Translations under genes and position numbers: made by a program
Notes under the pieces: generated by a model
Databases searched by the model: none
What the model was told of the DNA's origin: nothing
What the model saw: only the letters and a program-made list of their open reading frames with translations
Source of the DNA: Salmonella enterica subsp. houtenae serovar Houten
GTDB lineage: Bacteria; Pseudomonadota; Gammaproteobacteria; Enterobacterales; Enterobacteriaceae
Direction: 5' to 3'
NCBI GenBank assembly: GCA_900478215.1
Contig: LS483478.1
Coordinates: 3,534,001 to 3,598,000, forward strand
DNA length: 64,000 nt
Shown here: positions 47,745-58,125 of the stretch, piece after piece
How positions within the stretch are numbered: position 1 is the first letter of the stretch
Layout: each line of letters opens with the position of its first letter

Positions 47745-49886
47745 CTAACAGGCGTGTTTTAAGACTCGTACCTGGTACACTCCATCCGCATTCCGTTTCG
47801 CGCCGTGAATATCCGTTTCAAAACCGGGATAATGCTGGCCAATCGAACATAGCATCAGCAGAAAATCGAGCACGGCCCGACTCTGCTGCGTGATCCTCTC
47901 GCCGGGCATCAACAGCGGAACGCCTGGCGGATAAGGCAGGAGCATATTTGCGGAAACGCGCCCTGGCAGTTGATCGAGCGCCACGGTTTCCACCTCGCCT
48001 TTGATCTGACGCTGCCAGGCCTGGTGCGGTGTCATGATCATCTCCGGTAAAACCTCGAACGCCCGCAACATCAGCCCCGGAAGATCGTGCTGACGGATCA
48101 GTTTATGGATCCCCTGCGCCAGATCCTGAATGCGCATATTGCGATAAAAATCAGGATCTTCCGCATACAGATCCGGCAACATATTTTTGACGCGCAGGTT
48201 AAGATCGTAGGCCCGTTTAAATTCCGTCAGTCCGCGCAGCAGCCCCATCGCACGGGTCTTATCAATCCCTATGCTGAACAAAAACAATAGATTATACGGC
48301 CCGGTTTTTTCCACCACCACGCCTCGCTCATCGAGGAACTTCGCCACCAGCGCAGCGGGTATCCCCTCTTCGCTCATGTTGCCCTGTTCATCCATTCCCG
48401 GCGTCAGGATGGTCACCTTAACCGGATCGAGGAACATATGATCGTCATCGGCATTGGTGAAGCCGTGCCATGTTTCTCCCGGCGTTACCGGCCAGCATTC
48501 GGCCTCATCAACCTCTTCCGGCTGCCAGATATTAAAGAACCAGCTATCGGACTCTTCACGTAACCGCTGTACCTCTTTACGAAAATGGAGCGCCCGCTCC
48601 ACCGAACGATTAATCAATCTTTTCCCTGGATTGCCGCGCAGCATCGCCGCCGCAGTCTCGATAGAGGCGACAATGGGATAGCTCGGCGATGTAGAAGTGT
48701 GCATCATAAACGCTTCGTTAAACGTCTCTTCGTCATATTCTCCTTTGATATGAATAAGCGACGCCTGCGAAAAAGCCGCCAGCATTTTATGGGTGGATTG
48801 CGTTTCGAAAATCACTTTTCCGGGCACCCGATCGCCACTCATCCCGCTTTTCCCCTGGTAGATCGGATGGAAATGGGTATAGGGTACCCAGGCGGAATCA
48901 AAATGGATCGAGGGAACGTCCAGCATCTGCTTGATCCAGTTAGTGTTATACAACAGACCATCGTAAGTAGAATTGGTGATAACCGCATGAACCGGCCATT
49001 GCGCCTGCGCGGTTTCCGCCACCTTACGCGCAATGCTGTCGCGGGTAAACTCACGCTTTGGAATACCGCCGAGAATGCCGAGCGCATTGCGCGTCGGCTT
49101 CAACCAGAGAGGCACCACATCGCTCATCATCAGCAAATGCGCCAGCGATTTATGGCAATTACGATCAATAAGTAGCGTACTTCCCGCAGGCGCGGCATAC
49201 ATACCGACAATTTTATTCGAGGTCGACGTACCGTTCGTCACCATATAACTCTGTTCGGCGCCAAAAGTACGGGCGATATACTCTTCCGCTTCCAGATGCG
49301 GCCCGGTGTGATCCAGCAGTGATCCCAGTTCAGTCACCGAAATCGACACATCGGCTTTTAAGGTATTGCCGCCAAAAAAGTCATAAAACAGACAGCCTGG
49401 CGGGCTTTTCTGATACGCCGTTCCCGCCATATGACCCGGCGTACAAAAGGTATATTTTCCTTCTTTGGCGTAGGTAAACAGCGCTTTGGTAAACGGCGGC
49501 GTAATATTATCGAGATATTCGTTGGTATATTGATGAATGCGCGTCGCGATATCTTCGGCCTGCCCCAACGCATACTCAAAAAACCACAGCGCCATGCGCA
49601 TATCGTGAACGCTAACGTCCAGCGTGGAGTTGGTATTGATAAAGGCGTAGAGGGGAAGGTATTCATTTAGCTGATTGATTTCACTACAAAGGTCGAGACT
49701 GTATTCATCCCAGTCAAAAATAACGCCGCAAATGCGCGGGTTATGTTCAATAAACTTCAACAAGTCAACGCTATTTTGCGGCCAGATAATTTGAAATCCC
49801 AGGGATTGTAATGCACGCTCAAGCTCCTTGATGGGTTCATCTTTATAATAAACCCCGTGCGGCCCCATAATGGCGATGATGTTCAT
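47745..49886 (-). CDS. ldcC: Lysine decarboxylase LdcC
   Basis: LdcC converts lysine to cadaverine. The ATG at 49886 with CAGGAG upstream gives 713 residues starting MNIIAIMGPHGVYYKDEP. Features are an N-terminal wing domain, the PLP-binding lysine in ETQSTHKMLAAFSQAS (near residue 367), and TYDGLLYNTNW and HFDSAWVPYTHFHP around the active site. The neighbours accA and yaeR identify it as the constitutive LdcC, not the acid-induced CadA. Confidence 0.97.
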   Translation of the reverse strand: MNIIAIMGPHGVYYKDEPIKELERALQSLGFQIIWPQNSVDLLKFIEHNPRICGVIFDWDEYSLDLCSEINQLNEYLPLYAFINTNSTLDVSVHDMRMALWFFEYALGQAEDIATRIHQYTNEYLDNITPPFTKALFTYAKEGKYTFCTPGHMAGTAYQKSPPGCLFYDFFGGNTLKADVSISVTELGSLLDHTGPHLEAEEYIARTFGAEQSYMVTNGTSTSNKIVGMYAAPAGSTLLIDRNCHKSLAHLLMMSDVVPLWLKPTRNALGILGGIPKREFTRDSIARKVAETAQAQWPVHAVITNSTYDGLLYNTNWIKQMLDVPSIHFDSAWVPYTHFHPIYQGKSGMSGDRVPGKVIFETQSTHKMLAAFSQASLIHIKGEYDEETFNEAFMMHTSTSPSYPIVASIETAAAMLRGNPGKRLINRSVERALHFRKEVQRLREESDSWFFNIWQPEEVDEAECWPVTPGETWHGFTNADDDHMFLDPVKVTILTPGMDEQGNMSEEGIPAALVAKFLDERGVVVEKTGPYNLLFLFSIGIDKTRAMGLLRGLTEFKRAYDLNLRVKNMLPDLYAEDPDFYRNMRIQDLAQGIHKLIRQHDLPGLMLRAFEVLPEMIMTPHQAWQRQIKGEVETVALDQLPGRVSANMLLPYPPGVPLLMPGERITQQSRAVLDFLLMLCSIGQHYPGFETDIHGAKRNADGVYQVRVLKHAC

Positions 49887-49923
49887 GCTTTCTCCTGAAA
49901 AAAACCTGAGATAAGCATAGTAA

Positions 49924-49955
49924 CAATCCTGCCGATGCAGAGCACCGACAGGATT
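49924..49955 (-). terminator. Hairpin after the chitinase gene
   Basis: AATCCTGCCGATGC pairs, with a bulge, with GCACCGACAGGATT. It lies just past the chitinase stop, reading leftwards. The T run is poor, so terminator function is only likely. Confidence 0.5.
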
Positions 49956-49962
49956 TATCTTA

Positions 49963-51726
49963 TTACAATGCGCTCCAGGCATCGGCCCAGGCAACCCCTA
50001 CGCCGGGCTCATAGTAGGCAGGCGCAACATTACACCATGAGCCCGCCGGGAACGGTTTGCACTGGTACAACGCGCCATGACTGTTGACGATGTCGCCCGG
50101 ATTCCATTTCTGACCGCTGCTCCAGGCAGGGTAGCTGGTGGTCTTATCTTCGTCATCCGCAGCGGCGGCCTTCGCTTTCACATTCAGCGTATAAACCGCG
50201 GTGCTGGAGAGCGTACCGTCGCTAACGGTCAGATTCACCACATACTGGGTGTCCTGAGTGACATCAGGCGCGTTGAAAATCACAACGGCTTTATCCTGGC
50301 CGCTCAGCGTCTTGCCATCCTGCGACATCCAGGTATAGGTGAGCTTGTCGCCATTCGCGTCGGTCGATCCTTCCGCGCTGAGTGAAACCGGGCTACCGGC
50401 TTCCACCGCCCCGACCGGTCCGGCAATACGCGCGACTGGTGCCACGTTGTCATCCGTAGCTGGCGCCGGGGCTGGCGTGGCATCCGGTTCAGCGGTCCCG
50501 TTATCATCGACGACATTAACGTTGAAATAATGCTGTACGCATTTCGTGTAGTCGCCCTCTTTAAAGGCGGTATACGGCGTCTGATATCCAACTAACTGGC
50601 AGGAATAGGTTTTACCGTCCGCGGTATCGGCGCTCCAGCCCCAGTCCTCCTCCCAATAGATCGGTAACGCGCCAGCGCCGCCTTCATCGAACTGCTTCAT
50701 GTTTTTACAGCCCAGCACTTCGTCAGCCGGTACCGGCACTTTCAGGTAGTTGGCAAACTCTTTGTAGTAGGCGATACGGTTAAGCGACTGTGCATTCTCA
50801 TCTGCGCCGCCGCACTCCACGCCGCCATTGATGATCTGAATGGTAACGCCGAAACCTGATACCAGGCCGTTTGCTTTATCGCGATCGTTTGGCTGCCAGG
50901 TGCCGTCAATCACATGCAGCATAGACGGCTTCGGCGGCTGCGGATAAACAAAGAAGAAAACGGCGCTCGCCAGGTTCATCCAGGTATCCGCTACCAGTTC
51001 GGGTTTATCCAGCAGAGGACGAACGTCGCCATACATCGCGTCAGAGAAAGGCCCATAGTTGTAGTTATAAGAAAGCTGTTTTGCCCCGCGACCAAAATAG
51101 CTGAGGAAATCGCCGTCCTTATCTTTACCGCACGGCCAGGTCTGGCCCTGCCATACACCCGGGTTACATTCGCCGTTGTAGCCGCCTTTCTGCCCTTCTG
51201 TCCAGCCGACTTCGCGCAGATAGACCAGCGCCTGACGCCATTCCGGGATATCACGCCAGCTTTCGTGACCGCCCGTCTCTTGGGCAAAATGCGCAAACAT
51301 AGTGGCCAGGGTTTTACGGCAGATAGCGTCGCTATCGCGTCCATCGGTGTAGGTACCACAAACTGCCGGGAATTTACCTATCGCTTTCAGGAAGTTAGAA
51401 TAGGTGTATTCCGTCGCGCGCATCGGGAACAGATAATCCCAATCGGCCTCTGTCAGAATACTTTCAACGCGTTTTACGTTTGCCGGGTTAGCGGCGCGCC
51501 CCGGTTCGATTTGTTCGACCGCGCTGTTATCCAACGTCTGGATAGAGGATTTCACTGCCTCCATTAACGGAAAATCCGTCAGCGCTTTCTCTTTCGCCGC
51601 CAGATCGCTGGCGTTAATGGTCATTGGCTCACTACTGCTAAGCAGCGGCGCGGCCTGCGCACCGGATAAGCTCAACATGATCCCCGCCGCCACGGCGCTG
51701 AGCGCCAGTGTTTTTTGCAATCCCAT
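49963..51726 (-). CDS. Secreted GH19 chitinase with PKD and chitin-binding domains
   Basis: The ATG at 51726, after AAGGAGAAAATT, gives 587 residues. A Sec signal peptide ends near SLSGAQA. The GH19 catalytic domain (about 90 to 350) shows MFAHFAQETGGHESW, with likely catalytic glutamates at about 150 and 154, and YFGRGAKQLSYNYNYG. A PKD/Ig-like domain follows (about 405 to 505, GSTDANGDKLTYTW). The C-terminus is a type 5/12 chitin-binding module (YPAWSSGQKWNPGDIV). A threonine/alanine/proline linker separates the parts. E. coli K-12 has nothing here; a chitinase at this site is, from memory, typical of Salmonella (LT2 locus STM0233). Confidence 0.92.
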   Translation of the reverse strand: MGLQKTLALSAVAAGIMLSLSGAQAAPLLSSSEPMTINASDLAAKEKALTDFPLMEAVKSSIQTLDNSAVEQIEPGRAANPANVKRVESILTEADWDYLFPMRATEYTYSNFLKAIGKFPAVCGTYTDGRDSDAICRKTLATMFAHFAQETGGHESWRDIPEWRQALVYLREVGWTEGQKGGYNGECNPGVWQGQTWPCGKDKDGDFLSYFGRGAKQLSYNYNYGPFSDAMYGDVRPLLDKPELVADTWMNLASAVFFFVYPQPPKPSMLHVIDGTWQPNDRDKANGLVSGFGVTIQIINGGVECGGADENAQSLNRIAYYKEFANYLKVPVPADEVLGCKNMKQFDEGGAGALPIYWEEDWGWSADTADGKTYSCQLVGYQTPYTAFKEGDYTKCVQHYFNVNVVDDNGTAEPDATPAPAPATDDNVAPVARIAGPVGAVEAGSPVSLSAEGSTDANGDKLTYTWMSQDGKTLSGQDKAVVIFNAPDVTQDTQYVVNLTVSDGTLSSTAVYTLNVKAKAAAADDEDKTTSYPAWSSGQKWNPGDIVNSHGALYQCKPFPAGSWCNVAPAYYEPGVGVAWADAWSAL

Positions 51727-51854
51727 AATTTTCTCCTTGAAGGGTAGTTCACTGCCTGCCCTGGCCACACGCCTGGCAGTTGATACAGTGTCAGGGAGAA
51801 CATACCGTCGCGTTTAATCACATCAGCTCATCGGCGTCTCATTTTTCCTCGACC

Positions 51855-51886
51855 AAAAAAAAGAGGCCGGATTATCCGGCCTCTTT
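51855..51886. terminator. Terminator after accA
   Basis: AAGAGGCCGGA pairs with TCCGGCCTCTT around a 3-base loop and, read leftwards, is followed by eight T. It ends the accA transcript before the chitinase promoter. Confidence 0.9.
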
Positions 51887-51905
51887 GGAAAAATGAGATA
51901 AATGA

Positions 51906-52865
51906 TTAGGCGTAACCGTAGCTCATCAAACGCTGGTAACGACGGTTTTTTAAATCATCGGTACTTAACACATCGAGATCGGCTAAATCTTCCAGCAGCT
52001 GCGCTTTCAGCGATGCCGCCATCACTTCCGGATTACGGTGCGCGCCGCCCAGCGGCTCCGGAATGATAGCGTCGATAAGCTTCAGCTCTTTCAGACGCGG
52101 CGCGATGATGCCCATCGCTTCAGCAGCCAATGGCGCTTTGTCGGCGCTTTTCCACAAAATGGAGGCGCAACCTTCCGGAGAGATAACGGAATAGGTACTG
52201 TACTGCAGCATATTCACTTTATCGCCCACACCAATCGCCAGCGCGCCGCCGGAACCGCCTTCGCCAATCACGGTACAGATAATGGGCACGTTCAGACGCG
52301 ACATTTCGCGCAGGTTACGGGCGATAGCTTCAGACTGGCCGCGCTCTTCCGCGCCAACGCCCGGATATGCGCCTGGGGTGTCGATAAAGGTCACGATCGG
52401 CATGTTGAAGCGTTCAGCCATTTCCATCAGGCGCAGCGCTTTGCGGTAGCCTTCCGGCGCTGGCATCCCAAAGTTACGACGAATTTTTTCTTTGGTTTCA
52501 CGACCTTTCTGATGACCAATGATCATCACCGGTCGCCCTTCCAGACGCGCGATGCCGCCGACGATGGCTTTGTCATCAGCATAGGCGCGATCGCCCGCCA
52601 GCTCATCAAACTCATCAAACGCCAGACGGACATAATCCAGGGTGTACGGACGCTGCGGATGGCGCGCCAGTTGGGCTACCTGCCATGCGCCGAGATCGGC
52701 GAAGATTTTGCGCGTCAGTTCTACGCTTTTTTCGCGCAGGCGATGGACTTCTTCATCGATATTAATATCCAGTTTCTCATCCTGGCGGCTTACCGCAGTC
52801 AGAGAATCGATTTTCGCTTCCAGCTCTGCTATCGGCTGTTCAAAATCAAGGAAATTCAGACTCAT
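51906..52865 (-). CDS. accA: Acetyl-CoA carboxylase carboxyltransferase, alpha subunit
   Basis: AccA with AccD transfers the carboxyl group from biotin to acetyl-CoA in the first step of fatty acid synthesis. The 319-residue protein starts MSLNFLDFEQPIAELEAKI. It shows IGHQKGRETKEKIRRNFGMP, TFIDTPGAYPGVGAEERGQ and the oxyanion-hole glycine-rich GEGGSGGALAIGVGD. It begins 12 bases after dnaE. Confidence 0.98.
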   Translation of the reverse strand: MSLNFLDFEQPIAELEAKIDSLTAVSRQDEKLDINIDEEVHRLREKSVELTRKIFADLGAWQVAQLARHPQRPYTLDYVRLAFDEFDELAGDRAYADDKAIVGGIARLEGRPVMIIGHQKGRETKEKIRRNFGMPAPEGYRKALRLMEMAERFNMPIVTFIDTPGAYPGVGAEERGQSEAIARNLREMSRLNVPIICTVIGEGGSGGALAIGVGDKVNMLQYSTYSVISPEGCASILWKSADKAPLAAEAMGIIAPRLKELKLIDAIIPEPLGGAHRNPEVMAASLKAQLLEDLADLDVLSTDDLKNRRYQRLMSYGYA

Positions 52866-52877
52866 AGTATTCCTGTA

Positions 52878-55800
52878 TTAGTCAAACTCCAGTTCCACCT
52901 GCTCCGAACCAATGAGGCCACGCAGATCGTTAAGTAAACGATCGCTCGGAGAGACACGCCACGTTGCGCCAAAACGCAGTCGCGCACGCGCATCCGCCCT
53001 CTGATAGTAGAGATGTACTGGAATGGTCCCCGAGCGGTGGGGTTCCAGAGACTGACGGAGTCGGTTTAAAAGCTGGTCATCAATTTGCCTGTCCGTCAGC
53101 GAGATAGCAAGCCCGCGAGCGTATTTTTCGCGAGCTTCGTCAATATCCATCACTTCGCGGGCGGTCATTTTAAGCCCCCCGCTGAAGTCATCAAAGCTGA
53201 CCTGTCCGCTGACGATAAGTATGCGGTCTTTTTCCAGCAACTGCTGGTATTTATCCAGCGCGTCGGTAAATAACATCACTTCCAGACGCCCGGAACGGTC
53301 ATCCAGCGTACAGATGCCGATACGATTACCGCGCTTGGTGACCATAACCCTTGCGGCAATCACGAGCCCCGCAGCCGTGGTGACTTTACCACGTTCTGTC
53401 GGATGCATGTCTTTGAGCCTTACCCCGCCGACATAGCGCTCAATTTCTTTTAAATACTGATTGATGGGGTGGCCCGTCAGGTACAGCCCCAACGTTTCGC
53501 GCTCCCCATCCAATACCACCTGCTCCGGCCACGGCTGACAACTGGCATAAGACTGTTCGATTTGCTCCGGCTCTTCCGCCAGCACGCCGAACATATCCGC
53601 CTGACCGATAGCTTCCGCTTTGGCATGTTGGTCGGCGGCTTTCAGCGCATCGCCTAATGAGTTCATCAGCGCGGCGCGGTGCGGACCCAGCCGGTCGAAC
53701 GCCCCGGACATGATCAGCTTTTCCAGCACCCGGCGGTTGAGCTTTTTAGTGTCGGTCCGCGCGCACAGATCAAACAGTTCGCGGAAATAGCCGCCCTGAT
53801 TACGCGCGTCGATGATCGCTTCGATCGGCCCTTCGCCGACGCCTTTGATCGCGCCGATGCCGTAGACGATCTCGCCCTCATCGTTAACGTGGAAATGGTA
53901 CAACCCGGAGTTAATATCCGGCGGCAGAATTTTCAGCCCCATCCGCCAGCACTCATCCACCAGGCCTACGACCTTCTCGGTGTTGTCCATATCGGCAGTC
54001 ATCACCGCCGCCATAAATTCAGCCGGATAGTGCGCCTTCAGCCATAGTGTCTGGTAAGAAACCAGCGCATAAGCGGCGGAGTGCGATTTGTTAAACCCGT
54101 AACCGGCGAATTTCTCCACCAGGTCAAAGATTTTCATCGCCAGTTCGCCGTCGATACCGTTCTTTTTCGCGCCCTCTTCAAAAACGGAACGCTGTTTGGC
54201 CATCTCTTCCGGCTTTTTCTTACCCATCGCACGACGCAGCATATCCGCGCCGCCGAGAGTATACCCGGAAAGTACCTGGGCAATCTGCATCACCTGTTCC
54301 TGATACAGAATGATGCCGTAGGTCGGCTCCAGTACCGGCTTCAGGCTTTCATGCTGCCACTGAACATCCGGGTAAGAGAGTTCTTCACGACCGTGCTTAC
54401 GGTCGATAAAGTTATCTACCATCCCTGACTGCAACGGACCGGGCCGGAACAGGGCCACAAGCGCGATCATATCTTCAAAGCAGTCCGGCTGCAGACGTTT
54501 GATCAGATCTTTCATGCCGCGCGATTCAAGCTGGAAGACCGCCGTGGTTTCCGAGCGTTGCAGCATGTCGAAGCTTTTTTTATCGTCCAGCGGAATAGCG
54601 GCGATATCCAACGGCGGCTCGCCGTTCTTCTCGCGCCGCTTGTTGATCATCTCCAGCGCCCAGTTGATGATGGTCAGCGTACGCAGGCCGAGGAAGTCGA
54701 ACTTCACCAGCCCGGCATATTCCACGTCGCTTTTATCAAACTGGGTAACCGGATGCTTGCCCTCTTCATCGCAGTACAGCGGCGCAAAGTCGGTAATTTT
54801 GGTCGGCGCGATCACCACGCCGCCAGCGTGCTTACCGGCGTTACGAGTGACGCCTTCAAGCTTACGCGCCATATCAATCAGCGCTCTGACCTCTTCGTCC
54901 GCCTCGTAAATTTCCGGCAGTTGCGGTTCCGCTTCAAAGGCTTTTGCCAGCGTCATTCCCGGATCGGGCGGCACCAGCTTAGAGATACGGTCGACAAAAC
55001 CGTACGGATGCCCCAGCACGCGGCCCACATCGCGGATAACCGCTTTCGCCGCCATCGTACCGAAGGTAATAATTTGCGATACCGCATCACGCCCGTACAT
55101 GTCCGCGACGTGCTCAATCACCTGGTCGCGTTTCTCCATACAGAAGTCAACGTCGAAGTCAGGCATAGAGACACGTTCCGGGTTCAGGAAACGTTCGAAC
55201 AGCAGGTCAAATTCCAGCGGATCAAGGTCGGTAATTTTCAGCGCGTAGGCCACCAGCGAACCTGCCCCGGAACCACGTCCCGGCCCTACCGGCACGCCAT
55301 TATCTTTTGACCACTGGATAAACTCCATCACGATGAGGAAGTAGCCAGGGAACCCCATCTGGTTGATAACCTGCAGTTCAATATCCAGACGCTCATCATA
55401 TTCCGGGCGACGTTTTTTGCGCTCTTCTTCGTCCGGAAACAGGAAAGCCAGGCGCTCTTCCAGCCCCTCTTTCGATTTTTTGACCAGATAATCTTCGGTG
55501 GTCATATCACCGGTCGGGAACTGTGGCAGGAAATATTCACCCAGACGCACCGTTACGTTGCAGCGTTTGGCAATCTCCACCGTATTTTCCAGCGCCTCCG
55601 GAATATCGGAGAACAGCTCGCACATCTCATCGATGCTGCGCATATATTGCTGCGGCGAGTAATTGCGCGGACGCTTAGGATCGTCAAGCGTAAAACCGTC
55701 GTGGATCGCGACACGAATTTCATGGGCGTCAAAATCATCGCTTTCAAGAAAACGGACATCGTTTGTCGCGACAACCGGCAAACCGCGTGCTTCAGCCAGT

Positions 55801-56360
55801 TCGACCGCCGCATGGAGATACGTCTCTTCGTCCTGTCTGCCGGTACGGATCAGTTCCAGAAAATAGCGATCGGGAAAATGCGTTTCATAGAAAGCAACGC
55901 ACTCCTCCACCAGAGCCAGGTTGCCGCGTAACAGACAGCGGCCTACGTCGCCCATGCGCCCGCCGGAAAGCAGGATCAAACCGTCTTTAAGCGCTACCAA
56001 CCAGTCGCGCTCGATAATCGGGCCTGCCGCGCCGTAGCCGCGCTGATACGCTTTCGAGATCAGTAACGTCAGGTTCTGGTATCCCGTATTATTCGCCGCC
56101 AGTACCGTCAGATGAGTCAGCTCATCTCCCAGCAGTTCGTTGTGAACGTTAAAGTCCGCCCCGACGATGGGTTTAATGCCCGCGCCATGACCCGCTCCGT
56201 AGAACTTCACCAGACCGCAGAGGTTGGTAAAATCGGTGATCGCCAGCGCAGGCATACCTAATGAGGCCGCCTTTTTCACCAGCGGCCCGGTCTTCGCCAG
56301 CCCATCGATCATAGAGTAGTCGCTGTGCACCCGCAGGTGGACGAAACGTGGTTCAGACAT
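52878..56360 (-). CDS. dnaE: DNA polymerase III alpha subunit
   Basis: DnaE is the replicative polymerase. The 1160-residue protein has an N-terminal PHP domain (LRVHSDYSMIDG at residues 8 to 20), the palm with catalytic aspartates in SMPDFDVDFCMEKRD near residue 400, the fingers, tandem helix-hairpin-helix motifs, and an OB-fold near residues 990 to 1070 (GLVIAARVMVTKRGNRIG). Length equals the E. coli protein. It is in the lpx-fab macro-operon between rnhB and accA. Confidence 0.98.
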   Translation of the reverse strand: MSEPRFVHLRVHSDYSMIDGLAKTGPLVKKAASLGMPALAITDFTNLCGLVKFYGAGHGAGIKPIVGADFNVHNELLGDELTHLTVLAANNTGYQNLTLLISKAYQRGYGAAGPIIERDWLVALKDGLILLSGGRMGDVGRCLLRGNLALVEECVAFYETHFPDRYFLELIRTGRQDEETYLHAAVELAEARGLPVVATNDVRFLESDDFDAHEIRVAIHDGFTLDDPKRPRNYSPQQYMRSIDEMCELFSDIPEALENTVEIAKRCNVTVRLGEYFLPQFPTGDMTTEDYLVKKSKEGLEERLAFLFPDEEERKKRRPEYDERLDIELQVINQMGFPGYFLIVMEFIQWSKDNGVPVGPGRGSGAGSLVAYALKITDLDPLEFDLLFERFLNPERVSMPDFDVDFCMEKRDQVIEHVADMYGRDAVSQIITFGTMAAKAVIRDVGRVLGHPYGFVDRISKLVPPDPGMTLAKAFEAEPQLPEIYEADEEVRALIDMARKLEGVTRNAGKHAGGVVIAPTKITDFAPLYCDEEGKHPVTQFDKSDVEYAGLVKFDFLGLRTLTIINWALEMINKRREKNGEPPLDIAAIPLDDKKSFDMLQRSETTAVFQLESRGMKDLIKRLQPDCFEDMIALVALFRPGPLQSGMVDNFIDRKHGREELSYPDVQWQHESLKPVLEPTYGIILYQEQVMQIAQVLSGYTLGGADMLRRAMGKKKPEEMAKQRSVFEEGAKKNGIDGELAMKIFDLVEKFAGYGFNKSHSAAYALVSYQTLWLKAHYPAEFMAAVMTADMDNTEKVVGLVDECWRMGLKILPPDINSGLYHFHVNDEGEIVYGIGAIKGVGEGPIEAIIDARNQGGYFRELFDLCARTDTKKLNRRVLEKLIMSGAFDRLGPHRAALMNSLGDALKAADQHAKAEAIGQADMFGVLAEEPEQIEQSYASCQPWPEQVVLDGERETLGLYLTGHPINQYLKEIERYVGGVRLKDMHPTERGKVTTAAGLVIAARVMVTKRGNRIGICTLDDRSGRLEVMLFTDALDKYQQLLEKDRILIVSGQVSFDDFSGGLKMTAREVMDIDEAREKYARGLAISLTDRQIDDQLLNRLRQSLEPHRSGTIPVHLYYQRADARARLRFGATWRVSPSDRLLNDLRGLIGSEQVELEFD

Positions 56361-56383
56361 CTTCAGATTTCTCGATACAAGAA

Positions 56384-56980
56384 TCAGGACACAAGTCCCA
56401 GAGCGCGTTTAACAGGCGCAAAACTGCGTCGGTGGTGCGCCGTCGCGCCATACTGTGCCAACTTTTCCAGATGAAAAGCGGTTGGATAGCCTTTATGCTG
56501 CGCAAAGCCATACTGAGGAAAAACGATATCCAGCGCCGCCATTTCGGCGTCGCGGGTGACTTTCGCCAGAATAGACGCCGCGCTAATCTCCGCCACGCGG
56601 CTGTCGCCTTTCACCACGGCCATTGCCGGCACAGGCAGATCCGGACAGCGATTGCCGTCGATCAGCACATACTCTGGCGCAATATGCAAACCAGCGACAG
56701 CGCGCTGCATGGCGAGCATTGTGGCGTGCAAAATATTCAGCTCATCAATTTCATGCGCTTCCGCACGCCCCAGACTCCAGCTTAACGCCTTTTCTTTAAT
56801 CTCGTCATACAATGCCAGACGACGCTTTTCAGACAATTTTTTGGAATCATTCAGACCGACGATCGGGCGAGTCGGATCGAGGATCACGGCGGCGGTCACT
56901 ACTGCGCCCACCAGCGGGCCACGGCCCACTTCATCCACACCCGCCACTAAATGGGTGTGTGGATAAACAAATTCGATCAT
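56384..56980 (-). CDS. rnhB: Ribonuclease HII
   Basis: RNase HII cleaves RNA in RNA-DNA hybrids and removes single ribonucleotides. The 198-residue protein shows the active-site motif VAGVDEVGRGPLVGAVV (residues 12 to 28) and later acidic residues in LIDGNRCPDLP. The start overlaps the lpxB stop. Confidence 0.97.
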   Translation of the reverse strand: MIEFVYPHTHLVAGVDEVGRGPLVGAVVTAAVILDPTRPIVGLNDSKKLSEKRRLALYDEIKEKALSWSLGRAEAHEIDELNILHATMLAMQRAVAGLHIAPEYVLIDGNRCPDLPVPAMAVVKGDSRVAEISAASILAKVTRDAEMAALDIVFPQYGFAQHKGYPTAFHLEKLAQYGATAHHRRSFAPVKRALGLVS

Positions 56981-58125
56981 TGTGCTAACTCCAGGACGGC
57001 ATCTGCCGCCTGCTCATCGGCATTACAGCGGATCTGCTGATGCAGTTCACGGAAGGTGTCGTGCATCGCATGACTGGTTTTACCGTTCGCCAGTAACGGC
57101 AACAGCGCGTCGGCGAGTTTTTGCGGTTCGCACTCTTCCTGCAACAGCTCTTTGACTAATTCTCTTCCCGCCAGCAGGTTAGGCAAAGAAACATACTCAG
57201 TTTTCACCAGACGTTTCGCCAGCCAGAAAGTGAAGGGCTTCATACGATATCCCACTACCATCGGGCATTTTGCCAGCATACACTCCAGCGCCGCCGTACC
57301 CGAGGCCAGCAGAGCCGCATCGCTGGCAACCATCGCTTCACGCCCCATCCCGTCCAGCAAATGAACGGCGAGATCCGGCGCAACCTCCGCTTTAATTTTT
57401 TCAAACTGCTCGCGGCGTTTCGCGTTCACCAGCGGCACGACCACTTCCAGATCGGGATAGCGCTGTCGCAGTAATTGTGCGGTTTTCAGGAAATCGGCGC
57501 TGAGCATCTCCACTTCCGCGCCACGACTGCCCGGCAGTAACGCCAGACAATGGGCGTCATACGGGATACCCAGCACGTCGCGCGCCGCATTTTTATCCGG
57601 GTCCAGCGGCATTGCATCCGCCATGGTGTGACCGATAAAGCGGCACGGGACGTTAAATTTATCGTAAAACGCTTTTTCGAAAGGCAGAAAAGCCAGCACC
57701 ATATGGGTGGATCTGCCTATTTTGAAAACGCGTTTCTGTCGCCAGGCCCAAACGGACGGGCTGACATAATGAATGGTTTTAATCCCCTGTTTTTTCAGAT
57801 TACCTTCGAGGGTAATGTTGAAATCAGGGGCATCAATCCCGACAAAGACATCGGGCTTGAGTTCGGTAAAACGGCGGGTCAGATCGGCACGGATATGCAA
57901 CAAACGGCGTAAACGTCCGAGCACTTCAACTATGCCCATGACCGCCAGCTCTTCCATTTCGTACCAGGCTTCACACCCTTCAGCCTGCATACGCGGCCCC
58001 GCAACGCCCACAAAACGGGAGTTGGGTACGCGCGCTTTCAGCGCACGAATTAAGCCTGCGCCAAGAATATCGCCGGACGTTTCGCCGGCGACCAGGGCAA
58101 TCGTTAAAGGACGCTGTGCCGCCAT
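56977..58125 (-). CDS. lpxB: Lipid A disaccharide synthase
   Basis: LpxB joins UDP-2,3-diacylglucosamine and lipid X to form the lipid A disaccharide. The 382-residue GT19-family protein starts MAAQRPLTIALVAGETSGD and has FVGIDAPDFNI, YVSPSVWAWRQKRV and LALLPGSRGAEV. Its first base overlaps the last base of lpxA. Confidence 0.97.
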   Translation of the reverse strand: MAAQRPLTIALVAGETSGDILGAGLIRALKARVPNSRFVGVAGPRMQAEGCEAWYEMEELAVMGIVEVLGRLRRLLHIRADLTRRFTELKPDVFVGIDAPDFNITLEGNLKKQGIKTIHYVSPSVWAWRQKRVFKIGRSTHMVLAFLPFEKAFYDKFNVPCRFIGHTMADAMPLDPDKNAARDVLGIPYDAHCLALLPGSRGAEVEMLSADFLKTAQLLRQRYPDLEVVVPLVNAKRREQFEKIKAEVAPDLAVHLLDGMGREAMVASDAALLASGTAALECMLAKCPMVVGYRMKPFTFWLAKRLVKTEYVSLPNLLAGRELVKELLQEECEPQKLADALLPLLANGKTSHAMHDTFRELHQQIRCNADEQAADAVLELAQ

